Program-made: the position numbers and the translations under genes | Notes under the pieces: generated by a model | Database searches by the model: none | What the model was told of the DNA's origin: nothing | What the model saw: only the letters and a program-made list of their open reading frames with translations | Part shown: piece after piece, positions 49,074 through 60,384 of the stretch | Layout of the letters: each line of letters opens with the position of its first letter | Numbering within the stretch: the stretch's first letter is position 1 | Assembly (NCBI GenBank): GCA_001247695.2 | Contig: LGRX02024707.1 | Span: 19,305-83,304, forward strand | DNA length: 64,000 bases | DNA from: Cymbomonas tetramitiformis | Taxonomy: Eukaryota; Chlorophyta; Pyramimonadophyceae; Pyramimonadales; Pyramimonadaceae | Direction of reading: 5' to 3'

Positions 49074-49600
49074 TGTAAAAGAATAAAAACAGCAGTAAAA
49101 TATATTCACCAAAAGATCGGTATAATAACCAAAAGTACGAATTATTGTACAAAACTGTGAGCAGAACTGTTTTAGCGGTCTAGCACTTGCACGCGAACAG
49201 CCACCTAGCACTTGCGAGAGCAAAACAATAATGAGTCCACTAGCCTTGACCTGTGGTCAGAGGTTACTTATATCTCAATTCTCTGTCACATCTCCCAAAA
49301 CTGTAACAGGCTTCCGCCCTGAAATCTTCATCTAGCCAATGGAAAGTCATTATTCCATGCCAGCTTTAACAATGTTACCGTTTACCACATTCTGACTGAC
49401 ACGTCAGTGGCAAAGTTGTAACTGTCATATCATCTTATCACTTCATGGTCACCCGATAATGACCATATCTTCTCTGGCAGGTCTACACTTCTCGAGCAGT
49501 CATCTTACGCGAGGCCTGTCATACTTGCCATATCTGTCACGCTTGTTACCAGCTGGACAAACCCGGCACGGTACCATGGGAAGCCGGCGTTTGTTACAGC

Positions 49601-49819
49601 TGTCGCAAACGCGTGCACATGATGGGACGAATACTGCCGGACCCGAGCAATCTCAACGCTCGCGAGTAAACATCAACTTGTCTTTAACATTCACATGTGT
49701 CGGTAATTATCCAGGCAAATCTTAACACAGCACAAGATCGTAGAGCTACAAAATTTTTGAAATTCGGATATTCTGAGATCGTATGCTAAGCTCTTATACA
49801 CAAGCCCAAATTTCCAACA
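49601..49819 (-). repeat. 3' LTR of the Ty3 element with PHD/methyltransferase pol
   Basis: It starts TGTTGGAAATTTGGGC on the minus strand, directly after the purine tract AGATGGGGGA (49820-49829), and ends GTTTGCGACA. It lies 37 bp downstream of the pol stop. Confidence 0.8.
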
Positions 49820-49856
49820 TCCCCCATCTGTAGTTGCTGCCTGCAGTAGCACAGAC

Positions 49857-51566
49857 TCAAATATGGGCTTGTTCAGCATACTGGGACGTATCGCCATCTG
49901 CCATGAACTTGCCCAGACTGAAAGTAAACATACCAATGCCTTCACCTTCTCCACCTTGTAACATTCTAGCTCTGACCAGAGGGTTTTTGAACACTAAAAC
50001 CCACATACACCTGCGGCCAATAGGTCCATGTTCCAGATGTCCGATCACATGTAGGCGTCCGGCCTGACTCAATCGTCTGAAGTACGCGGCTCTGCTCTCG
50101 GTCATATCTGTCAAATAGTAAGAGGGAACATGCACGCATGCCACTACGCGGCTGGCCATGACTGCCAATGGAAACGCGATATCCAACGCTGCAAACCAGG
50201 GAGAGGTCACCACGGCATCACAGACACCATACTTCTCCTTCCATATGCAATAGTTACCTGGCTGAAGTGCATCACGCGCCTCAGACCAACCCAGCTGAGG
50301 GTTCCAGTCATTGTTCATAAATCTCAACTGTGGCCATTGCTCCACCATCACTTCACTGATGACCCCAGTACCTGCCCATGGGTCCCACACGCCATCGATG
50401 GACTTCCAGTCCACCTCTGTCGCCAAGCGCCTCACCTCGGAAGGCACCGTGATAACCAGCTCAAGTCCCCACTGCAGCGCGCTAGCTTCGCGCACCTGGG
50501 CCCTGGTCATATGTCTCAATTCTCCTCGTTTTTCAACCTCTTCTTCAGCCAAAGCAGGCACCAGAGGTGCATCCCTCAGTTGCCTTGCCATTGCTTTCTG
50601 TTCTCGATACTTCTTGCTCAGCACGGTGCGATGTCCCTCATTCCAGTGCCCAGGCATGAAGATCTTCACAGCCTCTGAGAGCTTGTCCTGTCTGCCCCAG
50701 TCCACCTGATCTGGCATGTAGAGGAACAAGTCCTTCTCCTCCAGCATCATCTCCCTTGATGAGATAGCCTGCCATGGCTGAAACTTATCTCCCTTCACCA
50801 CACGACGGGGACCCACGTCTGCTGGCAGCAGGCGCATGTCTGAGGACAGCTTCTCGTTCAATTGCTGCTCCTTCATCCCCAATCTGTCCTCCAGGACGCA
50901 AGAGCCCTTGGTTTCCTGGGTCTGCACCTCAGCGTTTATAGCAGCTTGCATCCTCGTGCCTGGGCACCTAGGACATAGCCACTCGCCTTCTGGTACTTCA
51001 TCCAGTGCTGGGGTAAGACACCACAAATGGCACCCCTTGTTGCACGTGTCGTACAACAACATCTCTGCCTCTCCATCAGACTTCCTGCACACCTCGCATG
51101 CAAGATGCCTACTGGGCACGGCTGCACTGCAGTCATACTGGTCCTTCACCTGCAGGTGACATGGCGCAATGCTCTGAACAGTGCTCTTCTCTTTTAACTT
51201 AGTGGCGTCCTCAAGCACCACAACACCATCTCGCTGTATCTTGACCAGCTTAAGGATGGCGGACTTGGTGGCGACTTCCATGCCGCTGTGAGGCTTCTGT
51301 CTGATGTAGACGAAGTCCCCCACCTTGAACTGATGTGGCTTAGGCTCGTAGCCACCACCCCTTCTTCCTTCATAATGTAAAGTATCACGATGCTGCACAA
51401 TCTCCAGACTGCAACCAGCATGCACCATCAACCGCCTCACCACCTGTGCTCTCAGGAGGAGGTCCTTGACTCGGGTGTCCTTGTCGTCGCTGACCTCCGG
51501 ACTGAAATCCATGCTAGGCGCCTGCTTCAGATCTGGCGGCACCACTGCCTCTTGGGCAAACAGCAA
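49857..51566 (-). CDS. Ty3 integrase C-terminus fused to a PHD finger and a methyltransferase-like domain
   Basis: The minus frame (569 codons) starts within the end of an integrase (LLFAQEAVVPPDL; an SH3-like KPHQFKVGDFVYIRQKPHSG). It then has a PHD finger (about 51100-50965: CEVCRKSDGEAEMLLYDTCN, KGCHLWCL, EGEWLCPRC) and a Rossmann-type domain with DPWAGTG (about 50375-50395) and VTSPWF (about 50190-50210). These resemble motifs I and IV of an amino-methyltransferase. It ends 37 bp before the 3' LTR. PHD fingers read histone tails and may guide integration; the methyltransferase could mark element DNA or RNA. These roles are inference. Upstream pol is missing at 51567. Confidence 0.75.
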   Translation of the reverse strand: MLFAQEAVVPPDLKQAPSMDFSPEVSDDKDTRVKDLLLRAQVVRRLMVHAGCSLEIVQHRDTLHYEGRRGGGYEPKPHQFKVGDFVYIRQKPHSGMEVATKSAILKLVKIQRDGVVVLEDATKLKEKSTVQSIAPCHLQVKDQYDCSAAVPSRHLACEVCRKSDGEAEMLLYDTCNKGCHLWCLTPALDEVPEGEWLCPRCPGTRMQAAINAEVQTQETKGSCVLEDRLGMKEQQLNEKLSSDMRLLPADVGPRRVVKGDKFQPWQAISSREMMLEEKDLFLYMPDQVDWGRQDKLSEAVKIFMPGHWNEGHRTVLSKKYREQKAMARQLRDAPLVPALAEEEVEKRGELRHMTRAQVREASALQWGLELVITVPSEVRRLATEVDWKSIDGVWDPWAGTGVISEVMVEQWPQLRFMNNDWNPQLGWSEARDALQPGNYCIWKEKYGVCDAVVTSPWFAALDIAFPLAVMASRVVACVHVPSYYLTDMTESRAAYFRRLSQAGRLHVIGHLEHGPIGRRCMWVLVFKNPLVRARMLQGGEGEGIGMFTFSLGKFMADGDTSQYAEQAHI

Positions 51567-51589
51567 GGTGACATCTGGAAAATGGCGAG

Positions 51590-51806
51590 GCGATCCGGGA
51601 TCGCTCTTTTCGTGATCCGGAACGGGATCGATCCCGGGAGGGAAGTTTCTTACGGGATCGTTCCGGTTTCGGCGAAATTACACGATCGTAGAGGTAACGC
51701 TCCAGGTACGGGAACGATCCTGGAACGCTCCAGGTACGGGAACGATCCTGGAACGCTCCAGGTACGGGAACGATCCTGGAACGCTCCAGGTACGGGAACG
51801 GTGGAA
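51590..51806. repeat. GATCC-rich repeats and a 28-bp tandem array
   Basis: GGGATCG/CGATCCC words (51590-51660) are followed by CTCCAGGTACGGGAACGATC CTGGAACG repeated about four times (51697-51806). Similar GGAACGGGGATCG-type words occur at 58560-58740, near the other break of the Ty3 pol. Confidence 0.8.
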
Positions 51807-52016
51807 GGACAGGTGTGATATGCTCAAGATGTCTTCAAGCATTCAAAGAAAGTGTATCATGCACCACACATAAAAAAGGTAAACTTTCAGATCACAAGGC
51901 TAGAGGTAAAGGAGGCAACTTTTCAAATATGTATATACAAATCCCAAAAAAAAAACACCATACAGTACACTAGGTACTTCATTTGCATGTACTCATACTG
52001 TCTCCATTATCAACTA

Positions 52017-53078
52017 TCACTGACTAGTAAAGTCTTCTTCTTCCTCATCTATACTTCCCACTCCTATTGTGTTTTGGTGTTGAAGAATTTCTGTTAAAGT
52101 TGCAGGCCACTTGGCTGACTGCGCCAGCTTCACACGTGAGTGTACCATATTCCATCTTTTTACTTGGGTAAAAATTCTTGAGTACTCCTTGCTCAAGGTA
52201 TTTGGCACCTCTGTCTGCACGTCGAAAGTGTCAAAGTGAGTACTAGTTGAAAAAAACGTGTACTCTAACCAAGCAAAAGTACCAAGGAAATGCATACTTA
52301 CCACAACTTGTGACTTTGTGGATGAGTTCTCATTTATCTCATACTCGATGGCCCAATCTTTTAAGCTTGGGCCAAGGAGTGCCTTTTCAACACACATTAC
52401 AGCGAAAGTAAGAGTTTGGCATCGAAGTTTTGATCTTTCTTTCCGAACACTTTCTTCAAAATAGACCCAAATAGGTCGTTTCCACACTGATCGACCTGGG
52501 GGTGTTCAGCTGAAGCTACATTCTTTCGCCACCACGCACCTGTGTGAGTAATACGAAAAGTGAGTATAAACCAAACGAACTATAGAAAGGACTAGAGAAA
52601 ATAAAGATTGCTGGAATAGTTTCATACTTTGTAAGCCTTCTGTGTTATAGTTGTATACACGGTCCTTGCCAACACCAGTAAACGCCTCTGGGTATGCTTG
52701 GATGGTCCCTGCAAATAGTTTTTGCTGTAGCTTGCTGCGGGAGTTCACCTTGACCGAGTTCTTGAGTTGTACATTCAACCCAACTCACTTTTTCACCACG
52801 CACTTCTTTTATTTTTGCAAAAAGTGTTCCTTAAGAGGCCTTACCGCTTTCTTGGTGAGATTCCAGCCGTGGCAATCTTTTTCTTTTCCTTGTCCTTCCG
52901 TTTCCACGCTATACAATGTCCCCATGCACTCGCCGATAGTGGTGTCTCCAAAATAATAGCCCTCTGGACCATTTGCCATAGTGTAACTTACCACTGCGCG
53001 AATATTTCCTTCCCGAGCACACATTTTACCCAAGCATGTTATACCAGAAACACTCTTTTTTGCACAAGCATAGCACAC
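52017..53078 (-). CDS. Spliced minus-strand gene of unknown function
   Basis: Exons on the minus strand: to 52845 (GYYFGDTTIGECMGTLYSVE, WNLTKKA; donor GTAAGG); 52748-52628 (VNSRSKLQQKLFAGTIQAYP, EAFTGVGKDRVYNYN; donor GTATGA); 52539 to about 52310 (AWWRKNVASAEHPQVDQCGN, LFGSILKKVFGKKDQ, then after a one-base shift CVEKALLGPSLKDWAIEYEI; donor GTAAGT); then after GACGTGCAG, TEVPNTLSKEYSRIFTQVKR ... SIDEEEEDFTSQ and a stop. Phases fit at three joins. The shift near 52400 suggests decay or a sequence error. No domain recognised. It abuts the 42-bp satellite upstream and may itself be transposon cargo. Confidence 0.5.
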
Positions 53079-53079
53079 G

Positions 53080-55195
53080 CACGCAGATAGACACTTATCC
53101 TAGCATAGGCATAACACACGCATACTGAGATACACATATATCCTACCATACCAGAAACACTTGTTGAAAGTAAGGTATAGTACTTGTAGACCACATATTC
53201 TACTATACCATAAACACTCTTGGAAGTAAGGTATATTTAAACAATATGCCATAGCCATATGCTAACACATATCTTAGCACGGGCATAGCACACGCACATA
53301 CTGTAGAGATACACACATATCCTAGCACAAGCATAACCCACGCAACTAGAGATACACACATCTCCTAGCATAGGCATAACACAACAGGCATACACAGATA
53401 TACACACATATTCATGCACGGGCATAGCACACGCACACAGATACACACATATTCTAGCACGGCCATAGCACACGCAAAGAGATACACACATATCCTACCA
53501 CAAGCATAACACACGCACACAAAGATACACACATATCCTAGCACAAGCATAACACACGCACAAGAGATACACACATATCCTAGCACTGGCATAACACTGG
53601 CACAAAGATACACATATATCCTAGCACAGGCATAACACACGCACACACAGATTCACATATATCCTAGCACAGGCATAACACACGCACACAAAGATACACA
53701 TATATCCTAGCACAGGCATAACAAAGGCACAGAGATACACACATATCCTAGCATAGGCATAACATAACAGGCACACACATATACACACATATGCTAGCAC
53801 AAGCACAGCACACGCAAAGAGATACACAAATATCCTAGCACAGGCATATCACACGCACACAAAGATACACACATATCCTAGCACAGGCATAACACTCGTA
53901 CACAGAGATACACATATATCCTACCACAGGCATAACACAACAGAGATACACACCTATCCTAGCACAAGCATACCACACGCACACAAAGATACACACATCT
54001 CCTAACACAGGCATAACACTGGCACAAAGATACACATATATCCTAGCACAGGCATAACACACGCACATTGAGATACACACCTATGCCTCTGTTGCTTGGC
54101 ACATATCGCACAATGCGTGGTGGTAAGCCAGAGTGAATACTATATATACACACCTATCCTAGCATAGGCATAAAACTCGTACACGGAGATACACATATAC
54201 CCAAGCATAGGCATAACCCAACAAGCATACACAGATGCACACATACTCAAGCACATATCTTAGCACACACACACAGATACACACATATCCTAGCACAGGC
54301 ATACCCCACGCACACAAAGATACACACATATCCTAGCGGAGGCATAACACTGGCACAAAGATACACACATATCCTAGCAGAGGCATAACACACGTACACA
54401 AAAATACACACATATCCTAGCAAAGGCATAACACACGCACAGAGAGGTACACATATCCTAGCATAGGCTTGTAACACAACAAGCATACACAGATACACAC
54501 ATATTCAAGCACACGCATAGCACACACACACACAGATACACACATATCCTAGCACAGGCATAACACACGCACACAAGGATACACACCTATCCTAGCATAG
54601 GCATAACACTGGCACAAAGAAACAAATATATCCTAGCACAGGCATAACCCACGCACAGAGAGGTACACACATATCCTAGCATAGGCATAACACAACAGGC
54701 ACACACATATACACACATATTCTAGCACAAGCATAGCCCACGCACACAGATACACACATATCCTAGCATAGGCATAAGAGGCCTATGCTAGAATATGTGT
54801 GAATATGTGTGTGCCTGTTGTGTTATGCCTATGCTAGGATATGTGTGTACCTCTCTGTGCGTGTTTTATGCCTGTGCCAAAATATGTGTGTATCTCTTTA
54901 TGCGTGTGATATGCCTCTGCTCTGTAAGAGGTAGCAGAGGCATAGCACACGCACAGAGAGATACACACATATTATGGCATACGCATAGCACACGCACATA
55001 GATACACACATATCCTAGCATAGGCATAACACAACAGGCACACACATATCTTAACACATATTCTAGCACAGGCACAGCACACGCACAGAGATACACATAT
55101 ATCCTAGCATAGACATAACACACGCACACAGAGATACACACATATACTAGCCCAGGCATAGCACACACACAAACACACAGACATACACAAATCTT
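53080..55195. repeat. 42-43-bp satellite array, about 2.1 kb
   Basis: Unit: GATACACACATATCCTAGCA followed by CAGGCATAACACACGCACACA. Examples of starts: 53481, 53524, 53566. Minus-strand translation gives Cys/Val-rich repeats (CVYLCACVMPVLGYVCIF-like) that look like membrane segments but reflect only the unit. One block near 54776-54923 is inverted. Confidence 0.95.
54770..54923. repeat. Inverted block within the satellite
   Basis: TAGCATAGGC-ataaga-GGCCTATGCTA (54762-54790) marks one junction: units then read in reverse complement (TATGCCTATGCTAGGATATG) until about 54923, where ATGCCTCTGCTCTGTAAGAG GTAGCAGAGGCAT forms the other junction. Confidence 0.85.
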
Positions 55196-55683
55196 ATTCC
55201 ATGTTTTCTATTGCATATTCTATGCCATATGCTTTATGCCACAGCCAAAGGCCCTCTGTGCTTATTGCCCGAACATACCTACACGTATATATTTCCGTGG
55301 GCAACCAGATACACATACATATCTCTATCAATTTTATTGCTTGTGCTAAGGGCATACACCTGTCACACACAAAGGGCATACTGCATAAAAGAGTAGGGAA
55401 GGGGGAATTACTTACAATTTTTAGTGAGTGGTCCGGAGTGTGGGTTGTGAGGTTATGAGAGTGAATACAATTACCTTAATGCACGTTCGTTCTTCACATT
55501 CCCGCTCCTTTGAAGTTTCCGCCTTACCATGCCCAACACCCCATGCAGTGTGAGAATAGCTTGGTTCCAAAACCTCAAAGAACATAGTGAAAAATAACAT
55601 GCTTATCTTGATCTTATGTAAGACCAGAAAGTGCGCAGTACCATACCATACTTTTATAGTAATCACACATATCCTAAAAGATC

Positions 55684-56055
55684 TAAAACACGGGAGCACA
55701 TATGTGGAAAAATATTTTTGCATCAAAATATTACACCTCTTTGTGGCGCAACGGGAGACAAGTGGTCACAGACACAAGAGTGTCAGACCTACTCAAACCC
55801 AAGATGCCATACATTACAACAAGGCCTTGGCCTTGTTGCTCGCGGATCAAGGGCGCTCCAAACAAACCCACAGACCAAGGGTGCAGGCGCCTTCTTCTAC
55901 AAGAGTAGAAAGCGTGACCACAATGGTTCCTTCAATGGCGCAGTCACCAATGTGTGGCCAAGGGAGTTCGTTTTTGCAACGCCACAAAGGAGGTGTAATA
56001 TTTTGATACCTATGCTAAATAAAAGAATTCTCGCAGGATTGCTCCCGTGTTTTAA
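55684..56055. mobile_element. Foldback/MITE-like element of about 370 bp
   Basis: AAAACACGGGAGCA (about 55687-55700) pairs with TGCTCCCGTGTTTT (56040-56053). Inside, ATCAAAATATTACACCTCTT TGTGGCG (55721-55747) pairs with CGCCACAAAGGAGGTGTAAT ATTTTGAT (55979-56006). There is no coding capacity and no obvious target duplication. It lies directly 5' of the hAT relic. Confidence 0.65.
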
Positions 56056-56189
56056 AGCTTTCATACGACACATTCCCACCATGTAAACATGACAAAGTAT
56101 TATGTGTAAAAAGAAACCATTGTAACCTATGAGCTCCGAGCACGACACATAAGAAAGCCGGAAAAAAGCTTTTTTTTTACCGAGCGAGG

Positions 56190-57437
56190 TCGTGGCTCAT
56201 AACGGTTTTACGATATTCAAAAAGGACTTGGGTTTGACAGTAGCATTTCAGTTCTTTCCGACGTCGTTACTCGCTGGTTGTGGAAGGGTCAAAGCACGGA
56301 GTCGGTATGGAGGCTTTTGCCAACCCTTGAGGAAGAGTTTAGGCTGGAGGGCAAGGAAAGTAAAGTAGCAGCTGTACTTCACGTAGAGATAACTTCCTTC
56401 ACTTTTTTATCGACTCTCGCTTTTATGAAAGATGTTTTTGAAAAGCTAAACGCTCTTAGTGTATCCTTGCAGACGGACATAGTAGACTATTAGCACGCTC
56501 TGACGTGCGTGAAAAACTGCAAGTCCGGACTGCAATTGCTGTATCTTGCACCTGCTATTCCAGGAGGGCTCACACTGAAGAAGCTCCTAAGGATGAACCC
56601 AGAGAAAGAGGACTCTTTTGCTTTTCAGCACCCACACGGCACGTTTCTCGTGAGTTGTGAGCATGGTGCCCACGAGACAGTATTCACTCATATCAAACTT
56701 TTTGCCACAACGTTACACCATCCAGGAACTTGAGGACCGATTTCCGACGACTGCCATAATGGAGGCCTTTCGAATCTTTACCCCGCCCTGCATCATTTCC
56801 AACGGAGGCGAAAGACATAGGAGATTATGGGGATGCAGAGTTCGAGCTTTTATTGGCGCACTACACGACAGTCTTTGAGAACTCCGAACTGGAAACAATT
56901 ATTGACAGAGAGAAGGCACTAGAACAGTGGGAAGCTTTGAAGATTGACATGTATGATAATTCGCCTTGGGACAGGAAGTTTGACGAATTTTGGAAGAAAT
57001 ATTTTACTACTCCCTCTACGTATGCCAAATTCTCGGTTATTTTATTGTTGATAGCTATCAGGATGATACTGCCCCTAGCGAACGCTCCTTGCGAGAGGGA
57101 TTTTGCCACAATGAAAGACATCAAACGAGCAAAGCGCAATCGTATGAAGAGTGCGACCTTGTCCATTTTGATGATGATATTTTTGAATGGCCCAACAATT
57201 TCTTCGAAGAAGGCAGTTCACGATTTGATCATGCGAGCTTACAAAAAGTGGGTCAGTATCAATGCCCGCAATAGCAACAAAAGTCACAGGACCTCGCGCC
57301 CAAAACCGAAAAAGAAATCAGATAGTCGCAAGTTATCTCACTTTTTATCAGGAGCATATGATATCCTTCATACTCTTCATACTTTGCTGCGTTCATCGTC
57401 TATCGACTTGACTTCAAATAAGTGCGAAAGAGTATGA
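56190..57437 (+). pseudogene. hAT-family transposase, broken
   Basis: Plus frames give GFDSSISVLSDVVTRWLWKG (about 56233-56292; TRW motif), EEEFRLEGKESKVAAVL, FLSTLAFMKDVFEKLNALSV, a TAG stop (56491-56493), KNCKSGLQLLYLAPA in the same frame, a shift near 56705, a second near 56810, then FELLLAHYTTVFENSELETI and the hAT dimerisation end (LPLANAPCERDFATMKDIKR, AKRNRM). It resembles the ZNF862/KRBA2-like hAT branch. With one stop and two frameshifts it cannot make active protein. Terminal repeats were not identified. Confidence 0.75.
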
Positions 57438-57690
57438 AAAGTCTTGAGATTCCTGTACCCGGCGGTACCACCAGGCAGCAATTAGCACAACAGTCGCAAT
57501 GACTGCAAAAGACATGCTACGGAAAGCATGGACACATACCTTAGATTCCCAGTGTTTCCACACCACCAGAGCCCAAAAGCAATTGGGGTGGTAACTGGGA
57601 TCGGCGCGTCGGATATTTATATCCCGCCTCCTCGCCAAGAGCCATGGGGCGGTTGTTATGCAATTTTGAGTTGCGACACTGGAACCTAGA

Positions 57691-57721
57691 CTGGGCCTTT
57701 TTAGAAGCTAAAAAGGCCCAG
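57691..57721. other. Perfect 14-bp hairpin with a 3-nt loop
   Basis: CTGGGCCTTTTTAG-aag-CTAAAAAGGCCCAG. It lies 254 bp after the hAT relic. It could be a terminal structure of a small transposon. Confidence 0.6.
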
Positions 57722-58750
57722 TTTTTCACCATCCAGTAAAAACATGCAAACAGGCACACACACCTGTAAAATTATATCGAAGAATTCAATTTGAAAGCGT
57801 ATTTTTCGAACTAGCTAGCCTAAAGGCAGAAAACGCACACAAAACAAGTACTTAAAAATCACTTAAACATCACGTAACGTGGGAGCTCCTAGCCCCACAT
57901 CAAATGTCGAGCGTCCCTATACCAACTCACCTGCCCTTCAGGATATCACTATGATTCAAGGTGCACCGGTAGATATCCAGCTTTCCGATCTTACTAAAAG
58001 GTTGTGAGCGCACCTGGCGGGAATGATGTCCGCTCATTCCGTGTGTGACCAACTGCTTCCAACCATTTTCGAAAACGTGCTCATGGACTTCATCTGCGAA
58101 CACTGTAAGTGAATTACGAAAGGAAAATAGGTGCCCCGGCAGGATCTACTCTCAAAATCTCGCACGAAAATTATGGGGTAAATCATAGTTTTGGGCAAGC
58201 GACAAAGTGCGTGGGTGTGTGGGTTACGTAAACACCAAACGCATCTTGCTTGCGGCGACCACGCTATGACCAACCACCTGCGGAAAATATACGGTACGCG
58301 AAAATATCAGAAACTATTTTATACTAGCAACACAATACAATCAAATTATTTAGGCTGATCTAATCAGAGTTTGCAGTATGGTTTTCGGCTCCCGTGCTTT
58401 CAAACTTCGGAGACGCACGTAAGACTACTGTAAATGGGAAGTCAAGAGCTCACGATACTGTGTCCATCAAGGTGAGGTCGCCATGGTGCAGTGCCATGCC
58501 AGTCCGAGCGTATGCGCCAGTGACATTTCTGCTGATGTCATCGATTACTGGAACGCGAAGAAACGGTGCAGTGCGTTCGGGATTTCCGATGACGGTTACG
58601 ATCCAAAGCGAAACGAGAACGCGGATCGCGGATCATCACCATCGTTATGAGCACGCTCTCAGGCGATGCATGAACGGGGATCGTGACGTGTCGTCTTTGT
58701 TACACGAGCGCTCCGCAACGGGGGGGAACGGGGAACAGTCGATTACGCAT
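57722..58750. other. Stretch without a supported gene
   Basis: Only short frames of poor character. The last 200 bp contain GGGATCG/GCGGATC-rich sequence like that at 51.6 kb. Confidence 0.4.
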
Positions 58751-59165
58751 TCAGAACTGAACGCCGAATTCCAGATGGAACGGCGCCACTCCTGTGGACT
58801 CCTGGCGTGCTGCATTGTAGCTCAGCACCAGTGGCCAGAGTTGTTCATCCCACTCGTAGTCGAGGCCCTTTTCCAAGGCGATCTTCTTAAAACAAAACTT
58901 CATCGTACGCACCACTCGCTCGGTGAGACCATTGCCTTCTGGCGAGTCTGGTGAGGTGACCCTCCTGTCTATCAGACAGTCTCTGCATAGCTGGTCGAAC
59001 TCACCCTCGAACTCCTTGCCTCCGTCCACCAAGCACTCTGCTGGCGCCCCGAAGACGGTCAGCACATGACTGCGAAATGCTGCCGCAATGGTGCTTGCCT
59101 CCTTGTTGGGGATAGGCACACAGACTATGAATCTGGTGTAGTGCTGAGCCGTCGCATTTCCCTAT
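58751..59165 (-). pseudogene. Ty3 integrase catalytic core fragment
   Basis: Minus frame: AQHYTRFIVCVPIPNKEAST, FGAPAECLVDGGKEFEGEFD (second Asp), SPDSPEGNGLTERVVRTMKF (catalytic Glu), LVLSYNAARQESTGVAPFHL. It ends where LLFAQEAVVPPDL of the 51.5-kb frame should follow. So the two may be parts of one pol separated by 7.2 kb carrying the satellite, foldback and hAT relics. At 59165 homology ends in a 185-bp array. Confidence 0.75.
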
Positions 59166-59199
59166 GCCGTCACAAAGTGGTCACATGCATAATTCAACG

Positions 59200-60005
59200 T
59201 TAGGAAGTTTTGAAAGTCACTAGAAATTAAGGGATGAATTCTAAGACAGCGAAAAAAGTTGGTTTTTGAATAGAAAAAAAATTGTGAGAAATATGGCCCG
59301 AAAACCGTTGTTTTCGGGCTGTTTTCAGCATTTTAGGCCTATTTCGGCTCAAATAGCCTTACGCCTACGGTTTAATGTCATGTTTGCGAAGTTTTGAAGG
59401 TTGCCTTACCCCATTACAACATATCCAAGTGTCACACAAAAGTTGGTTCTTGAAATTCTTTTATTTTTTTTAAGAAATATGGCCCGAAAACCGCTGTTTT
59501 CGGGCTGTTTTCAGCATTTTAGGCCTATTTCGGCTCAAATAGCCTTACGCCTACGGTTTAATGTCATGTTTGCGAAGTTTTGAAGGTTGTCTTACCCCAC
59601 CACAACATATCCAAGTGTCACACAAAAGTTGTTTCTTGAAATTTTTTTTTTTTTGAGAAATATGGCCCGAAAACCGCTGTTTTCGGGCTGTTTTCAGCAT
59701 TTTAGGCCTATTTTGGCTCAAATAGCCTTACGCCTACGGTTTAATGTTATGTTTGCGAAGTTTTGAAGGTTGCCTTACCCCACCACAACATATCCAAGTG
59801 TCACACAAAAGTTGGTTCTTGAATTTTTTATTTTTTTGAGAAATATGGCCCGAAAACCGTTGTTTTCGGGCTGTTTTCTGCATTTTAGGCCTATTTTGGC
59901 TCAAATAGCCTTACGCCTACGGTTTAATGTCATCTTTGCGACGATTTGAAGGTTGCCTTACCTCACCACAACCTATCTAAGGCACAACAAGTTGTTTGAA
60001 TGAAG
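59200..60005. repeat. Approximately 185-bp tandem repeat, four copies
   Basis: Units begin at AGAAATATGGCCCGAAAACC (about 59290, 59476, 59657, 59838) and include TTTTAGGCCTATTTCGGCTC, GCCTTACGCCTACGGTTTAA and a poly-T run of varying length. Each holds a hairpin CCCGAAAAC-cgct-GTTTTCGGG. A degenerate fifth copy extends to about 60130. Confidence 0.92.
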
Positions 60006-60384
60006 AAATGATCTTCATTTGCCCGATAACTCGTATGTTTCGGGCTCTTTTCGGCTAATTTTCATAATTTCAGATATATTTTTGATAATAATGCCTTATG
60101 CCCTTGGTGTAATGATGCATTTTTCAGGTTTGGAGTTTGGAATTAACCCTTTAAGGCCACAATTCTAAGGCACAACCAGTTTTTGAAATAAGGCAAAACA
60201 ATAATTTGTTTAAAAAAAAATTGTATGTCACACCTTGACCGTCCACCTATTTTCTTGAGGCACAAGAGTCACGAGAGAGGCACGGGAGGTGATCAAAATA
60301 GCAATCCTAGGATGCGTTGATGCTCCGCATCGGATAGATGATAATAATCTTTCCTTCCTATTCTGCGTTTGGTCATGATCACAT

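Noticed and set aside
53237..54498. Several minus frames that look like Cys-rich membrane proteins
   Set aside because: They are translations of the 42-bp satellite.
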